A DNA stretch of 64,000 nt from Nocardiopsis sp. FR4 (lineage in GTDB: Bacteria > Actinomycetota > Actinomycetes > Streptosporangiales > Streptosporangiaceae), in contig NZ_VWVV01000011.1 in the NCBI RefSeq assembly GCF_009830945.1, forward strand, positions 62,001 to 126,000. The letters are read 5' to 3'. Made by a program: the position numbers and the translations under genes. The notes under the pieces were generated by a model. It ran no database searches, was not told the DNA's origin, and saw only the letters and a program-made list of their open reading frames with translations. Of this stretch, positions 19,640 to 28,917 are shown piece after piece; positions within the stretch are counted from its first letter, which is position 1; each line of letters begins with the position of its first letter.

Positions 19640-21322
19640 ATGTCGTTCGCGCAGACCGTGCGCGGCGCGGCCAGTGCCGTCGCCCAGGGGGGCGATCCGC
19701 GCCAGGCGGTGTCCGACGCACTCCAGCAGGCCACCGAGGGAGGCGGTCTCGACCCCCGGGACTTCATCGCCGCCCGTGAACAGGGCGCCTCGGTCGGAAC
19801 CCGGATCGAGCAGAAGAGCACCTCCCTCAACAACGCGGGGGAGGCGATCAACCGCAGTTACTACGAGCGCGGCTCCCAGGGGCCGGTCCACGTCATCTGC
19901 CCCATGGTGATCCCCCGGGGCCGCACCTTCGTGACGATGCTCCCGGCCATCGCGCTGGTGGTCATCGGCGTCCTGGGCGGTGTCCCGGTCCTGAGCGCGC
20001 AGGCGCTCGCGGGCGGCAACCCCCTGATCAACCCCTTCTTCGGGATCCACTACTGGATCATCACCCTGGCGGTGGCCGCGTTCATGTGGTGGCGCCAGGG
20101 GATGGTGATGGTGCCGGAGGGCTGCGAGGCCATCGTCACCCGCTTCGGCAAGATGGAGAACATCTACCGGCCGGGCCGGGTCACGCTCTTCAACCCCTGG
20201 AAGCGCGTCTCCTACATCGTCAACACCACCCGTGAGTACCCGTTCAACGCGCCGATCCGCTCGGCCCCCACCAAGAGCGGCGTGCAGGCCTCCATCGACC
20301 TGTTCGTGCAGTTCCGGATCGTCAACGCCACCGACTTCGTCTACACGCTGGGCGGTGTGAACGGCTTCCAGGAGAAGCTCAACAACGCGATCAGCGAGAC
20401 GACCCGCAGCCTCATCTACGAGCAGGAGGCCTCGGCGATCTACGACATGGTCGGTGACAACACCCAGAGCCTGCTGGAGCAGCTCAACCGGCAGTTCAGC
20501 GGGATCGTGGAGCTGACCAGCGCCAACATCACCCACGCCGAGCCCTCCAGCCAGGAGTACCGGATGGACCTGGCCGCGCCGGAGATGGTGCGCGTGGCCA
20601 AGGACGCCTACACCTTCGAGTACGAGCTGCAGCTGCGCAAAGAGCAGAACGAGGGCGACCTGAACAAGGAGCTGGCCACCCTCAACGAGACCCTGTCCGC
20701 GATCCAGGCCGACATCGCCCAGTACCAGGCGCAGATGGACACCGCCCTGGAGCGCGAGACCAACCGGGCCCGCGCCCTGGCCCGCCAGCGCTTCGTCGAG
20801 GCCGAGTCCGAGGCCAACGCCAACGCCGCGCTCCTGCAGGCCCAGGCCCTGGACATCCGCGCGGTCAGCGCCGCCGAGGCCCCCGAGATCCTCAACTACC
20901 GCTTCCGCCAGAACCTCCTGGACAAGCTGGAGGCCGTCGCCGACAGCCTGCCCCAGGTGCTGCGCATCGGTTCGGGCGACTCCGCCAGCGTCGACTACCT
21001 GCGCATCGCCCAGGAGATCATCGGCCAGGCCGACACCGCCCTGTTCTCGCAGGAGGACATGGACGCCATCCGGACCCGTCTGGGCGCGATCCAGGGCCGT
21101 ATCTCCGAGCGGGAACAGGAGATCCGCGTGCTGCTGGAGGACACCCAGGCCCCCGGCGCCCGTCCGGCGGCCGACGAGGTGCCGGGCGAGGACCGGGTGG
21201 AGGAGATCCGCCAGTCCGTCTCGGACGAGGCCATCGACGAGCGCCTCTCCGACACCCCCGCCCCGCCGTCCCCGGGGCCGGGCGGTCAGCGGGGTACCGG
21301 CCAGAACGAAGGAGGCCAGTAG
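19640..21322 (+). CDS. SPFH/band-7 domain protein A
   Basis: This 560-residue membrane scaffold protein belongs to the SPFH (stomatin/prohibitin/flotillin/HflK) superfamily. A polar N-terminus of about 95 residues is followed by two hydrophobic segments near 95-122 and 134-152. An SPFH domain follows at about 155-330 (EGCEAIVTRFGKMENIYRPG at its start), then a long Ala/Glu/Gln coiled coil at about 330-440 and an acidic, Pro-rich tail. ATG at 19640 has AAGGAG 9 bases upstream. It is immediately followed by a second SPFH gene with no gap, so the two probably form a hetero-oligomeric ring or membrane microdomain, as HflK/HflC do. The cargo or client is unknown. Confidence 0.85.
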   Translation: MSFAQTVRGAASAVAQGGDPRQAVSDALQQATEGGGLDPRDFIAAREQGASVGTRIEQKSTSLNNAGEAINRSYYERGSQGPVHVICPMVIPRGRTFVTMLPAIALVVIGVLGGVPVLSAQALAGGNPLINPFFGIHYWIITLAVAAFMWWRQGMVMVPEGCEAIVTRFGKMENIYRPGRVTLFNPWKRVSYIVNTTREYPFNAPIRSAPTKSGVQASIDLFVQFRIVNATDFVYTLGGVNGFQEKLNNAISETTRSLIYEQEASAIYDMVGDNTQSLLEQLNRQFSGIVELTSANITHAEPSSQEYRMDLAAPEMVRVAKDAYTFEYELQLRKEQNEGDLNKELATLNETLSAIQADIAQYQAQMDTALERETNRARALARQRFVEAESEANANAALLQAQALDIRAVSAAEAPEILNYRFRQNLLDKLEAVADSLPQVLRIGSGDSASVDYLRIAQEIIGQADTALFSQEDMDAIRTRLGAIQGRISEREQEIRVLLEDTQAPGARPAADEVPGEDRVEEIRQSVSDEAIDERLSDTPAPPSPGPGGQRGTGQNEGGQ

Positions 21323-22774
21323 ATGAGCCAGTCCGTCAACGTCCGCAGCGGCTCCAGCATCAAGGAGTCCCTCGCCTCCTGGGGCGACCTGGCCAGTCTC
21401 CTGCGCGGCGGCGACCAGGGCGCGATCGTGCCGGTCGTCATCCCGCGCGACAACCGCGGCCTGCGGTGGATGGTCCTGGTCTGGTTCGGACTGTTCGCCC
21501 TGCTCTCGGCGCTGATGATGGCCCTCAACGGCCTGCTGGGCGGAACGGGGACACAGATCGCCTACACCGTGCTGGCCATCCCGACCCTGCTGGTCGGCCT
21601 GCTCAGCATCGTCGTCGCCGGGCTGTGGTGGTGGCGCGGCTCGATCATCGAGATCGAGGAGGGCACCCACGGCATCCTCACCAAGTACGGCGCGATCGTG
21701 CGGCCGATCGGCCCGGGCCGCCACTACCTGTGGCACCCGTGGTCGCGGGTGGACTTCGTGGTGGACACCCGCACCGAGATCCCCTACACGGCCCCGGTGC
21801 TGGCCTGCCCCACGCGGGAGAACGTGCCGCTGAAGTCGATCGAGTTCTTCCTCAAGTTCCAGATCACCGACCCCATCCGGTTCGTGACCGTCATCGGCGC
21901 GAGCAACTTCGACCTGGTGCTCTCCAGCGCGGTGCAGGACGCCATCCGCCAGCGCAGCCGGCAGGTCAACACCGAGTCCGCCTACGACCTGCGCGGATCC
22001 AACGTCGAGGACATGCGCCGCCTGCTCAACAGCCAGCTGGAGAAGTACGGCGTGCGCATCACCGGCTGCAACATCCCCGACGTGCAGCTGCCCAACCAGT
22101 ACCAGCAGCACCTGGCCACCCGGGAGCGGGTCGCCAAGGAGCTGGTGGCCTACGAGCAGGAGTGGGAGCTGACGCGCAAGCGCCGCATCGACACCCTGCT
22201 CATGGACATCGAGCGGTCCAAGAAGACGCGCGACGCCAAGATCGTCGAGGTCAACGCCTCACTGAACAAGGCGCGCAAGGACGTGGCGCAGATGCTCCAG
22301 GAGCAGGAGACCGAGGCGCAGCGGGTGCGCTACGAGATCGAGACGCGCGGCCGCGCCGACCTGGTGGCCGCCGAGAACGAGGCCAAGGCGCAGCAGCGCC
22401 TGGCCACCGCCTACCGGGACAACCGCGCGGTGCTGGAGTACGAGCTGGCCCGCCGCCGCCTGGACGTGGGCGCTGTGCTGGCCGAGCGCGCCCCGCGTCC
22501 GGTGGTGGTGCAGACCGAGGGCGGCTCCGGTGACGGTTCGGCGCTGTCCACGCTGCTGACCGCCCAGCTGCTGCCGCAGGTGATGGACGGCGCGCGGACG
22601 TCGCGGGGCGCTCGGGCGGAGAGCGCGAAGGAGGCCCTGGACTCCGCCCAGGGCGCCGTCGCCGCGGCGGCCGAGCGCCAGCAGCAGATGGCCGAGGAGT
22701 ACCGGAACCAGCAGGAGGAGGCGATGCGCCAGCAGTTCGAGCGCGGTGAGGGCTACGGCGGGCGCCGCCGGTAG
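21323..22774 (+). CDS. SPFH/band-7 domain protein B
   Basis: This 483-residue partner of the preceding SPFH protein begins directly after that stop codon, with its AAGGAGG Shine-Dalgarno inside the upstream gene. Two hydrophobic segments near 49-68 and 77-104 precede the SPFH domain (about 105-275, starting EIEEGTHGILTKYGAIV). A strongly charged coiled coil follows (about 275-380) and then a Gln/Glu-rich C-terminus (AAERQQQMAEEYRNQQEEAM). The two proteins share topology but are diverged, as expected for an obligate pair. Stoichiometric translation is likely from the zero gap. Confidence 0.85.
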   Translation: MSQSVNVRSGSSIKESLASWGDLASLLRGGDQGAIVPVVIPRDNRGLRWMVLVWFGLFALLSALMMALNGLLGGTGTQIAYTVLAIPTLLVGLLSIVVAGLWWWRGSIIEIEEGTHGILTKYGAIVRPIGPGRHYLWHPWSRVDFVVDTRTEIPYTAPVLACPTRENVPLKSIEFFLKFQITDPIRFVTVIGASNFDLVLSSAVQDAIRQRSRQVNTESAYDLRGSNVEDMRRLLNSQLEKYGVRITGCNIPDVQLPNQYQQHLATRERVAKELVAYEQEWELTRKRRIDTLLMDIERSKKTRDAKIVEVNASLNKARKDVAQMLQEQETEAQRVRYEIETRGRADLVAAENEAKAQQRLATAYRDNRAVLEYELARRRLDVGAVLAERAPRPVVVQTEGGSGDGSALSTLLTAQLLPQVMDGARTSRGARAESAKEALDSAQGAVAAAAERQQQMAEEYRNQQEEAMRQQFERGEGYGGRRR

Positions 22775-22797
22775 CCGTCCGTCCCGGACCGGAGCGT

Positions 22798-22837
22798 GAC
22801 AGGGGCCCCGCGACCACCCGGTCGCGGGGTTCCTGTC
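22798..22837 (+). terminator. Terminator after the SPFH pair
   Basis: 18-bp arms (22798-22815 and 22820-22837), with two G-U pairs in an otherwise perfect stem, flank an ACCC loop. It lies 23 bases after the second SPFH stop and 25 bases from the convergent small gene, so it may serve both. Confidence 0.9.
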
Positions 22838-22862
22838 GTGCGGCGGGGTGCGGGGGAGGGGC

Positions 22863-23054
22863 TCAGCGGGCGGGGGAGAGGCGGGCGTATCCGGCCTCGA
22901 TGTCGATCCCGTGCCGGGCCGCGATCTCCACCAGGTCCTCGACCTCTCCCGCCTGGGCGCTGGCCAGGTCGTCGTCCCCGATCGCGTGTGCCCTGCGCAG
23001 CGCGGTGATCGAGTCGTGGAGCCGAAGGTGAAGGGTGAGCACGAACTCGCGCAT
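22863..23054 (-). CDS. Small helical protein, 63 aa
   Basis: Short acidic, all-helical product with no membrane segment. The first half (REFVLTLHLRLHDSITALRR) is amphipathic, and the second contains an alternating acidic/Ala pattern. A very good Shine-Dalgarno (GAGGAGAGG) precedes ATG at 23054, which supports a real gene despite the length. It is divergent from nothing nearby and convergent with the SPFH operon. Family unknown. Confidence 0.6.
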   Translation of the reverse strand: MREFVLTLHLRLHDSITALRRAHAIGDDDLASAQAGEVEDLVEIAARHGIDIEAGYARLSPAR

Positions 23055-23191
23055 GGAAGCCTCTCCTCAGGGTGGGCGGCGCTGTCGGCGGGGAGGAGCC
23101 GGCCGGCCGCTCCCCGGGGGGGTGCGTCCATCCGTACCGGACGAGTGTGAGAGGAGCGTTGGAAGCGGGACGGGTTCCGGCAAGGAGGGGG

Positions 23192-23926
23192 TCAACGGCC
23201 TCCGGCCACGCGCAGGACGGCACCGGTGGTGTAGGAGGCCTCGGCGGAGAGCAGCCAGGCGACCGCGGCGGCGATCTCGGTGGCCTCGCCGGGGCGGCCG
23301 AGCGGGATCGCGGGGGCCATCCGCGCCGGACGGCCGGGGTCGCCCATGGCGGCGTGGATGCCGGTGTCCACCAGTCCGGGCGCGACCGCGTTGACCCGGA
23401 CCCCCTGCGGGCCCAGTTCCTTGGCCAGGTCAAGGGTCAGCGTGTCGACGGCGGCCTTGGCCGCGGCGTAGTGCACGTACTCGCCGGGGCTGCCGAGTGT
23501 GGCCGCGCCCGAGGAGATGTTGACGACGGCCCCTCCGGCGGTCATGTCGCGCGCGGCGCGGCGGCAGCACAGCAGGCAGCCGAGCAGGTTGACGTCGACC
23601 ACCCGGCGCAGCACCTCGGCGGGGGTGTCGGCCAGCCTGCCGAGGGGGCCGGTGACCCCGGCGTTGTTGACCAGGCCGGTGACCGGTCCCAGTTCCGCCC
23701 GCACGGTGTCGAAGAGCAGGTCGACCTCCCCCGCGTCGGACACGTCCGCCCGTACCGTGACACAGCGCGCTCCGGCCTCCCGCACGGCCCGCGCGGTGCG
23801 TTCGGCGGCCCGGCCGTCGTGGACGTAGGAGAGCGCCAGGTCGTGTCCGTCGGCGGCCAGGCGCAGGCAGGTGGCGGCGCCGATCCCGCGGCTCCCGCCG
23901 GTGACGACGGTGGTCGGACGCGGCAT
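23192..23926 (-). CDS. Short-chain dehydrogenase/reductase
   Basis: This 244-residue classical SDR is an NAD(P)-dependent oxidoreductase. The Rossmann motif TGGSRGIG is at about 9-16 and NNAG near 87-90. The catalytic triad is Ser in NISSGAA near 138 and Tyr-x-x-x-Lys in YVHYAAAKAA near 149-158. DPGRPARMAPAIPLGRPGEA in the C-terminal part is typical of the FabG-like branch. The ATG at 23926 has AGGGAG upstream with 8-base spacing; the longer open frame to 24238 is not homologous. The substrate is not indicated by context. Confidence 0.92.
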   Translation of the reverse strand: MPRPTTVVTGGSRGIGAATCLRLAADGHDLALSYVHDGRAAERTARAVREAGARCVTVRADVSDAGEVDLLFDTVRAELGPVTGLVNNAGVTGPLGRLADTPAEVLRRVVDVNLLGCLLCCRRAARDMTAGGAVVNISSGAATLGSPGEYVHYAAAKAAVDTLTLDLAKELGPQGVRVNAVAPGLVDTGIHAAMGDPGRPARMAPAIPLGRPGEATEIAAAVAWLLSAEASYTTGAVLRVAGGR

Positions 23927-23982
23927 GTCGGTGCTCCCTACGGGCGAGAGGCGGTCCCCGGGCGGGCCGCCCGGGGCGGCGA

Positions 23983-24026
23983 CGGAGCGGGCACCGGCCG
24001 CGTGGGGGCGGCCGGTGCCCGCTCCG
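23983..24026 (-). terminator. Terminator after the 218-aa membrane protein gene
   Basis: Perfect 19-bp arms (23983-24001 and 24008-24026) flank a 6-base loop, 13 bases beyond the stop of the minus-strand gene at 24039-24695. It separates that gene from the SDR. Confidence 0.9.
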
Positions 24027-24038
24027 GTGGGGCGGCGC

Positions 24039-24695
24039 TTAGTGGTCCACCCAGACGTACCAGTCGCCGGACACGTGCTCGTAGATCCGTGAACCCTGGC
24101 CGGGGACGAACACGCCCTCGGGGATCTCCTCGGTGCTGTGGGCCAGGCCCCCGGGGGCGAACAGCCCCGAGCCCTGGATCGCGTAGTGGGTGACCTCGCC
24201 CGACACCGAGATGCTGCGCACCGAGTACAGCCCCGCACGCTCGCCGTTGAGCGGGACGGTGGTGAGGGGGTCGGCCTCCTGGCGCAGGGAGAGCAGGTCG
24301 TCGGCGGAGGCCTGGACCCGGCCCTGGAGCGGGACGTCGGCCACGGCCAGCCCGAGCGCCGCGGCGGCGATCAGCGGTGCGGAGATCCAGCGCAGCCAGT
24401 AGCGGCGGATCATGGGCCGGGCCACGGCCAGCGCGATCCCCAGGCGCAGGGCGCCCATCCCGGCCAGCAGCAGACCGCCCCCCAGGCCCAGGACGAAGGT
24501 GGGCAGGTGACCGGCGGGCACGCTGTCCTCGAAGAGCAGGATCAGCCCGACCACGCCGCAGGCGGGGATGTAGAGCCGCCCGGGCGGGCGCGAGGCCCAG
24601 CTGATGAGCCGCTGGCCGAAGGACGGCTTCTCCGCGATCTCGATCAGTTTGGCCACGGACGCGTCAGGTTCCGGGCCAGGAGCTGCGGCGGACAT
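24039..24695 (-). CDS. Membrane protein, 218 aa, unknown
   Basis: A polar N-terminus of about 40 residues is followed by hydrophobic segments near 42-55, 64-90 and 102-122, then an 85-residue soluble C-terminal domain rich in beta-strands (YSVRSISVSGEVTHYAIQGS, ending YVWVDH). It looks like a membrane-anchored protein with an extracytoplasmic or cytoplasmic beta domain; topology is uncertain. ATG at 24695 is the natural start. The next gene upstream on the same strand also encodes a membrane protein, 78 bases away, so they may be co-transcribed. I do not recognise the family. Confidence 0.7.
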   Translation of the reverse strand: MSAAAPGPEPDASVAKLIEIAEKPSFGQRLISWASRPPGRLYIPACGVVGLILLFEDSVPAGHLPTFVLGLGGGLLLAGMGALRLGIALAVARPMIRRYWLRWISAPLIAAAALGLAVADVPLQGRVQASADDLLSLRQEADPLTTVPLNGERAGLYSVRSISVSGEVTHYAIQGSGLFAPGGLAHSTEEIPEGVFVPGQGSRIYEHVSGDWYVWVDH

Positions 24696-24773
24696 GGTGT
24701 TCCCCCCACCGGATCCGTGTGGTGTGGACGGCGGCCCGGGTCAGGGAGGCTCCCCAGCGCTGACAGGACCGCG

Positions 24774-25352
24774 TCACAGACGATACGGCCGTCGTAGCGC
24801 GGCCTGCCCCACAGGATAGAGCAGCGGCGGGGCGTGTTCGGGGCGCCGCGGGGAATCGGCCGTGTTCCTCCGGTTCCGGCCCGGGCGTGTCCGGCGTGGT
24901 CGGCGGTGGCGCACCGCGGCCCCCGGGGACAGCACGAGGTGGTCCCAGGACCACCGGCCACCGCTCACCGCCATCAGCAGACACACCGCCGTGACTAGCA
25001 GCGTCGTCGTCCAGGAGGAGAAGGGCGCCTGCGCGGGGGATCCGGCGGCGAGGGCGCCGAGCACGGCCGCGGCGCCCAGCAGGGGCCCGGTCAGCCATGT
25101 GAGCAGGCCCACCGCGAAGGCGAGTGAGAGCGACACGAGCAGGGCCGGGACCGCGAACGCGAACGGGGCCAGAGCCCCCAGCCCCGACGCGAGGAGGTGC
25201 TCACCCACCGACGCCTCCCGGCCGCGCAGGGTGAGTCCGTACTCGGCGAAGGCCCAGCCGGTGCCGCCCCGGACGCAGGTGGCGACGATGTCGTAGAGGC
25301 GTCCGCGGGAGATCCGGAGAACTGGCCCGGGGCGGGGCTTGGCGCGCTGCAT
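24774..25352 (-). CDS. Membrane protein, 192 aa, unknown
   Basis: A short basic start is followed by hydrophobic segments near 51-85 (probably two helices), 87-103 and 114-128. The tail from about 145 is strongly basic (HRRPRRTRPGRNRRNTADSPRR), consistent with a positively charged cytoplasmic C-terminus. I start it at ATG 25352, which has GGGAGG upstream on the minus strand; an in-frame codon at 25406 is weaker. It is divergent from rnhB. The basic tail could be a non-homologous extension, since such Arg/Pro-rich runs appear by chance in GC-rich frames. Confidence 0.6.
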   Translation of the reverse strand: MQRAKPRPGPVLRISRGRLYDIVATCVRGGTGWAFAEYGLTLRGREASVGEHLLASGLGALAPFAFAVPALLVSLSLAFAVGLLTWLTGPLLGAAAVLGALAAGSPAQAPFSSWTTTLLVTAVCLLMAVSGGRWSWDHLVLSPGAAVRHRRPRRTRPGRNRRNTADSPRRPEHAPPLLYPVGQAALRRPYRL

Positions 25353-25522
25353 GTCCGTTCCTCCCGGACGACCCGGAAATGGTTCTGACAAGCGAAAACT
25401 ACCCAAAGTAAGGAAGCGTTGCCCACGGTGGCGTTCGGCGGGTCGTGTACTGGCGGCGGACCCCGTGCCCCCGCGAACCCGGGGCGGTGCGTCCGGAGCG
25501 CTGACCGCCGTAGGGTGGGGGT

Positions 25523-26212
25523 GTGCCGACCACTTCCACAGCAGTCACACCGCCCACCTACGAGCTGGAGGACGAACTCCGTGCCTCGGGGGCACGGGTG
25601 GTCGCCGGTGTGGACGAGGTCGGGCGCGGCGCCTGGGCCGGCCCCCTGCTGGTCTGCGCCGCCGTCTCCGGGGAGGGCGAGCCGCCCGCCGGGCTCACCG
25701 ACTCCAAGCGACTGACCCCGCCGCGCCGCCGCGCGCTGGCCGAGCTGCTGCGCCCCTGGGTCGCCGACCACGCCTTCGGCTGGTCCCCGCCCGAGGAGAT
25801 CGACGAGGTCGGCATGACCGAGGCCCTGCGCCGCGCCTCCCGTCGCGCCCTGGAGGCGCTCACCGTACGCCCCGACGCCGTCATCCTCGACGGCAGGCAC
25901 GACTTCATCGGCAGCCCCTGGCGGGTGCGCACCCAGGTCAAGGGCGACCTGACGTGCGTCAGCGTCGCCGCGGCGGCGGTCCTGGCCAAGGTCCACCGCG
26001 ACGCCCGCATGGCCGAGCTGGCCGCCGACCACCCCGGCTACGGGTTCGAGCGCGCGGCCGGATACCCCTCCCCCGTCCACCGCGCCGCCCTCGCCGAGTC
26101 CGGCCCCACCCCGCACCACCGCATGAGCTGGGCCTACCTCGACGCCCTGCCGAGGTGGCGGCACCTGCGCAAGGCCCGTCCCGGTCCCGACGGGCAGCTC
26201 CCCCTCCTCTGA
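25523..26212 (+). CDS. rnhB: Ribonuclease HII
   Basis: RNase HII cleaves RNA in RNA-DNA hybrids and removes single ribonucleotides from DNA. This one has 229 residues. The metal-binding signature DEVGRG is at 31-36 (Asp31, Glu32), a further acidic residue lies in [10 protein letters not shown] near 120, and [18 protein letters not shown] is a family block. The GTG start at 25523 has no Shine-Dalgarno. Instead TAGGGT at 25511-25516 ends 6 bases before it, which predicts a leaderless mRNA. Confidence 0.96.
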   Translation: MPTTSTAVTPPTYELEDELRASGARVVAGVDEVGRGAWAGPLLVCAAVSGEGEPPAGLTDSKRLTPPRRRALAELLRPWVADHAFGWSPPEEIDEVGMTEALRRASRRALEALTVRPDAVILDGRHDFIGSPWRVRTQVKGDLTCVSVAAAAVLAKVHRDARMAELAADHPGYGFERAAGYPSPVHRAALAESGPTPHHRMSWAYLDALPRWRHLRKARPGPDGQLPLL

Positions 26213-26386
26213 CCCCGGGCCACGCCCCCGCCCGCCCGCCGGAGCGCGACACGCCGCCCCGCACTGGACATCGGCCCCACTTGGGGCAAGGCTGTGGCTG
26301 TGGACGCCGGTCCCCCCGGCTCCCCCGCACCCCCGACGGCCAGGAAAGCCGACCGCCCACGGACCCCCACGCAGGAAGGGGCATGG

Positions 26387-28849
26387 ATGACGCGCGAGAT
26401 GAGCTCCGCCGCGGCGGAGCCGCAACGCGCCTCGGGACTGGACCGCCTGCGCGTCCTCTACCACCGGATGCCCCTCGGCCGACGGCTCGCCGCGGCCCTG
26501 GTCCTGGTCACCGTGGTAGCCGTCACCGCCCTGGTCGCGGGCGTCCCGCTCCTGGCCGCGATCTCCGGGACCCTGGTCCTGCTGGTGGCCGCGGCCGCCC
26601 TCATGCGCTCGGTCGACGCCTTCGTCACCGTGGTGGTGTGCGTGGTGTGGCTGGCCGTGGCCGTCCCGCTGTTCCAGATCCCGCTCACCGGCGAACCCGT
26701 CACACTGCTGGTCCTGCCCCTGCCGGTGCTCGTGGTACTGGCAGCCACCCGGGCCCGCGAGTTCCCGGTCTGGCACACCGCCGCGCTCGCGCTCACCGCG
26801 GGGCTCGTCTCGGGTTTCTCCCTCGCCCTGGTCGGACTGGTCCTGGCGTCCTTCGAGGCCTCCTGGGGCATCGCACTGCTCTACGCCGCCGCGGGGGCCT
26901 GCCTGGTGTGGCGGCTGTCCGCCTCCCGCCAGATCACCCGGGACGGCGAGGCCAACCGGCGCGAGGCCGCCCAGGCCATGCCCGTCTCCCGCCGCACGGG
27001 GCCCGACGCCCCCGGCGCGGTGGCGGGGCGCGCCCAGCCCCTGCGCGGGCGGGCCGAGGCCGGGCCGCGCGCCGCCCGCCCCTCCTCGGAGCAGGTGCCC
27101 GACGACGAACCCGTCCCCATCGACCAGGCCCTGGCCGAACTGGAGGACATGATCGGGCTGGACCCGGTCAAGCAGCAGGTGCGCGGGATCGCCGCCTCCA
27201 TCGAGGCCGCCCGCCTGCGCGCCGACGCGGGCTTCCCGGTCGAACGCCCTCTGCGCCACCTGGTCTTCTCCGGTCCGCCCGGTACGGGAAAGACCAGCGT
27301 CGCCCGCACCCTGGCCACGATCTTCCACTCCTTCGGCCTGCTGCCCACCGCCCGCGTCGTGGAGGCCCAGCGCGCGGACCTGGTGGGGGAGTACCTGGGC
27401 GCCACCGCGATCAAGACCAACGAGCTCATCGACCGCGCGCTCGGCGGCGTGCTGTTCGTCGACGAGGCCTACTCCCTGGTCAACGAGGGAGACGGCCAGG
27501 CCGACCGGTTCGGCAACGAGGCCGTGCAGACCCTGCTCAAGCGGGCCGAGGACGACCGCGACCGGCTCGTCATCGTCCTGGCGGGCTACGAGAAGGAGAT
27601 GGACTCCTTCCTCGCCTCCAACCCCGGCCTGGCCTCGCGCTTCGCCACCCGCATCCACTTCCCCAGCTACTCGGCCGACGAGCTGTTCCGCATCGCCGAG
27701 TCCCTCGTCCGCCAGCGCGGCGACATCCTGGAGGAGGACGCCGCCCGGACGCTGCGGCGAAGATTCGACCAGGTGGTCCAGCGCGAGGTGGTCGACGAGC
27801 TGGGCAACGGCCGCTTCGCCCGCTCGGTGGTGGACAAGGCCGCCCAGGCGCGGGACGTGCGCGTGGTCACCGCCGGGGCGGACGGAGGCGAGCCCGCGCC
27901 CCGGCCCGAGGCCGAGGACCTCATCACCGTCCGGGCCGCCGACGTCGAGGCCGCCTACCGCGAGCTGACCTCGCGCCTGCCCGGATTCGGCGAGGCGCCG
28001 GGGATCGAGGAGGCCCTGGCCGAACTCGACGCCATGATCGGCCTGGAACCGGTCAAGGAACAGGTGCGCTCCATCGTGGCCCAGCTGCGGGTGGCCAAGC
28101 TGCGCGAGGAGCAGGGGCTGCGCAACCAGGCGCCCCTGCGGCACTTCGTGTTCACCGGACCGCCCGGCACCGGCAAGACCACCGTCGCGCGCGTGCTCGG
28201 CCGGGTCTTCGCCGCCCTGGGGCTGCTGGGCCGCGCCGACGTGGTCGAGGCCCAGCGCGCCGACCTGGTGGGCGAGCACCTGGGCGCCACCGCGGTCAAG
28301 ACCAACCGGCTCGTGGACCGGGCCCTGGGCGGGGTCCTGTTCGTCGACGAGGCCTACTCGCTGGTCAACCCGGGCTACAGCGGCGGCGACGCGTTCGGCG
28401 CGGAGGCCATCCAGACCCTGCTCAAGCGGGCCGAGGACGACCGGTCCCGGCTCGTGGTGGTGCTCGCCGGGTACCCGGCGGAGATGGAGCGCTTCCTGGC
28501 CTCCAACGCGGGGCTGTCCTCGCGGTTCAACGTGCGGGTGCGCTTCCCCTCCTACACCCCCGACGAGCTCACCCGGATCGCCGACGCGGTGGCCGCCCGC
28601 ACGGGGGACGCCTTCGACGCGACCGCGCGCGAGGACCTGCACAGCATCTTCACGCACGTGTGCGAGGCCGGGTGGATCGACGAGCTGGGCAACGGCCGCT
28701 TCGCCCGCTCCCTGTTCGAGAAGGCGTGCTCCCACCGCGACCTGCGGGTGTCCCGGGAGGTGGGCGAGGCCGCGACCGCCGCCGAGCTCACCGTGGTGAC
28801 CAGCGCGGACGTACGCAAGGCCTACTCCGAGGCCACCCAGCAGACCTGA
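26387..28849 (+). CDS. Membrane-anchored tandem AAA+ ATPase (CbxX/CfqX, SpoVK type)
   Basis: This 820-residue protein has an unusual layout. An N-terminal block of about 150 residues contains five or so hydrophobic helices (near 30-180) and is followed by an Arg/Pro linker. Two complete CbxX/CfqX-type AAA+ modules follow. Walker A motifs are GPPGTGKT at 296-303 and 591-598, and each is followed by a VEAQRADLVGE block and Walker B VLFVDEAYSL. The repeats are closely similar, suggesting internal duplication. Such AAA+ proteins (CbbX, SpoVK, the C-terminal half of EccA) remodel protein complexes. ATG at 26387 has GGAAGGGG 6 bases upstream. No ESX/type VII genes are in the window. Role unknown; a membrane-bound remodelling motor is the best reading. 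Confidence 0.9.
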   Translation: MTREMSSAAAEPQRASGLDRLRVLYHRMPLGRRLAAALVLVTVVAVTALVAGVPLLAAISGTLVLLVAAAALMRSVDAFVTVVVCVVWLAVAVPLFQIPLTGEPVTLLVLPLPVLVVLAATRAREFPVWHTAALALTAGLVSGFSLALVGLVLASFEASWGIALLYAAAGACLVWRLSASRQITRDGEANRREAAQAMPVSRRTGPDAPGAVAGRAQPLRGRAEAGPRAARPSSEQVPDDEPVPIDQALAELEDMIGLDPVKQQVRGIAASIEAARLRADAGFPVERPLRHLVFSGPPGTGKTSVARTLATIFHSFGLLPTARVVEAQRADLVGEYLGATAIKTNELIDRALGGVLFVDEAYSLVNEGDGQADRFGNEAVQTLLKRAEDDRDRLVIVLAGYEKEMDSFLASNPGLASRFATRIHFPSYSADELFRIAESLVRQRGDILEEDAARTLRRRFDQVVQREVVDELGNGRFARSVVDKAAQARDVRVVTAGADGGEPAPRPEAEDLITVRAADVEAAYRELTSRLPGFGEAPGIEEALAELDAMIGLEPVKEQVRSIVAQLRVAKLREEQGLRNQAPLRHFVFTGPPGTGKTTVARVLGRVFAALGLLGRADVVEAQRADLVGEHLGATAVKTNRLVDRALGGVLFVDEAYSLVNPGYSGGDAFGAEAIQTLLKRAEDDRSRLVVVLAGYPAEMERFLASNAGLSSRFNVRVRFPSYTPDELTRIADAVAARTGDAFDATAREDLHSIFTHVCEAGWIDELGNGRFARSLFEKACSHRDLRVSREVGEAATAAELTVVTSADVRKAYSEATQQT

Positions 28850-28917
28850 GCCGTGCCCGCCCCGGACCTCCGCTCCGCCCGGAAGGGGGCCCGCGGCCTG
28901 CTGCTAGTGTCCGACCC

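Noticed and set aside
25091..28735. 1214-codon minus-strand open frame opposite rnhB and the AAA ATPase
   Set aside because: Shadow of real plus-strand genes with conserved motifs. No recognisable domain and no start signal.
26387..28849. EccA of a type VII (ESX) secretion locus
   Set aside because: The ATPase modules are of the same class, but there is no TPR N-terminus and no EccB-E, EsxA/B, PE/PPE or MycP gene nearby.
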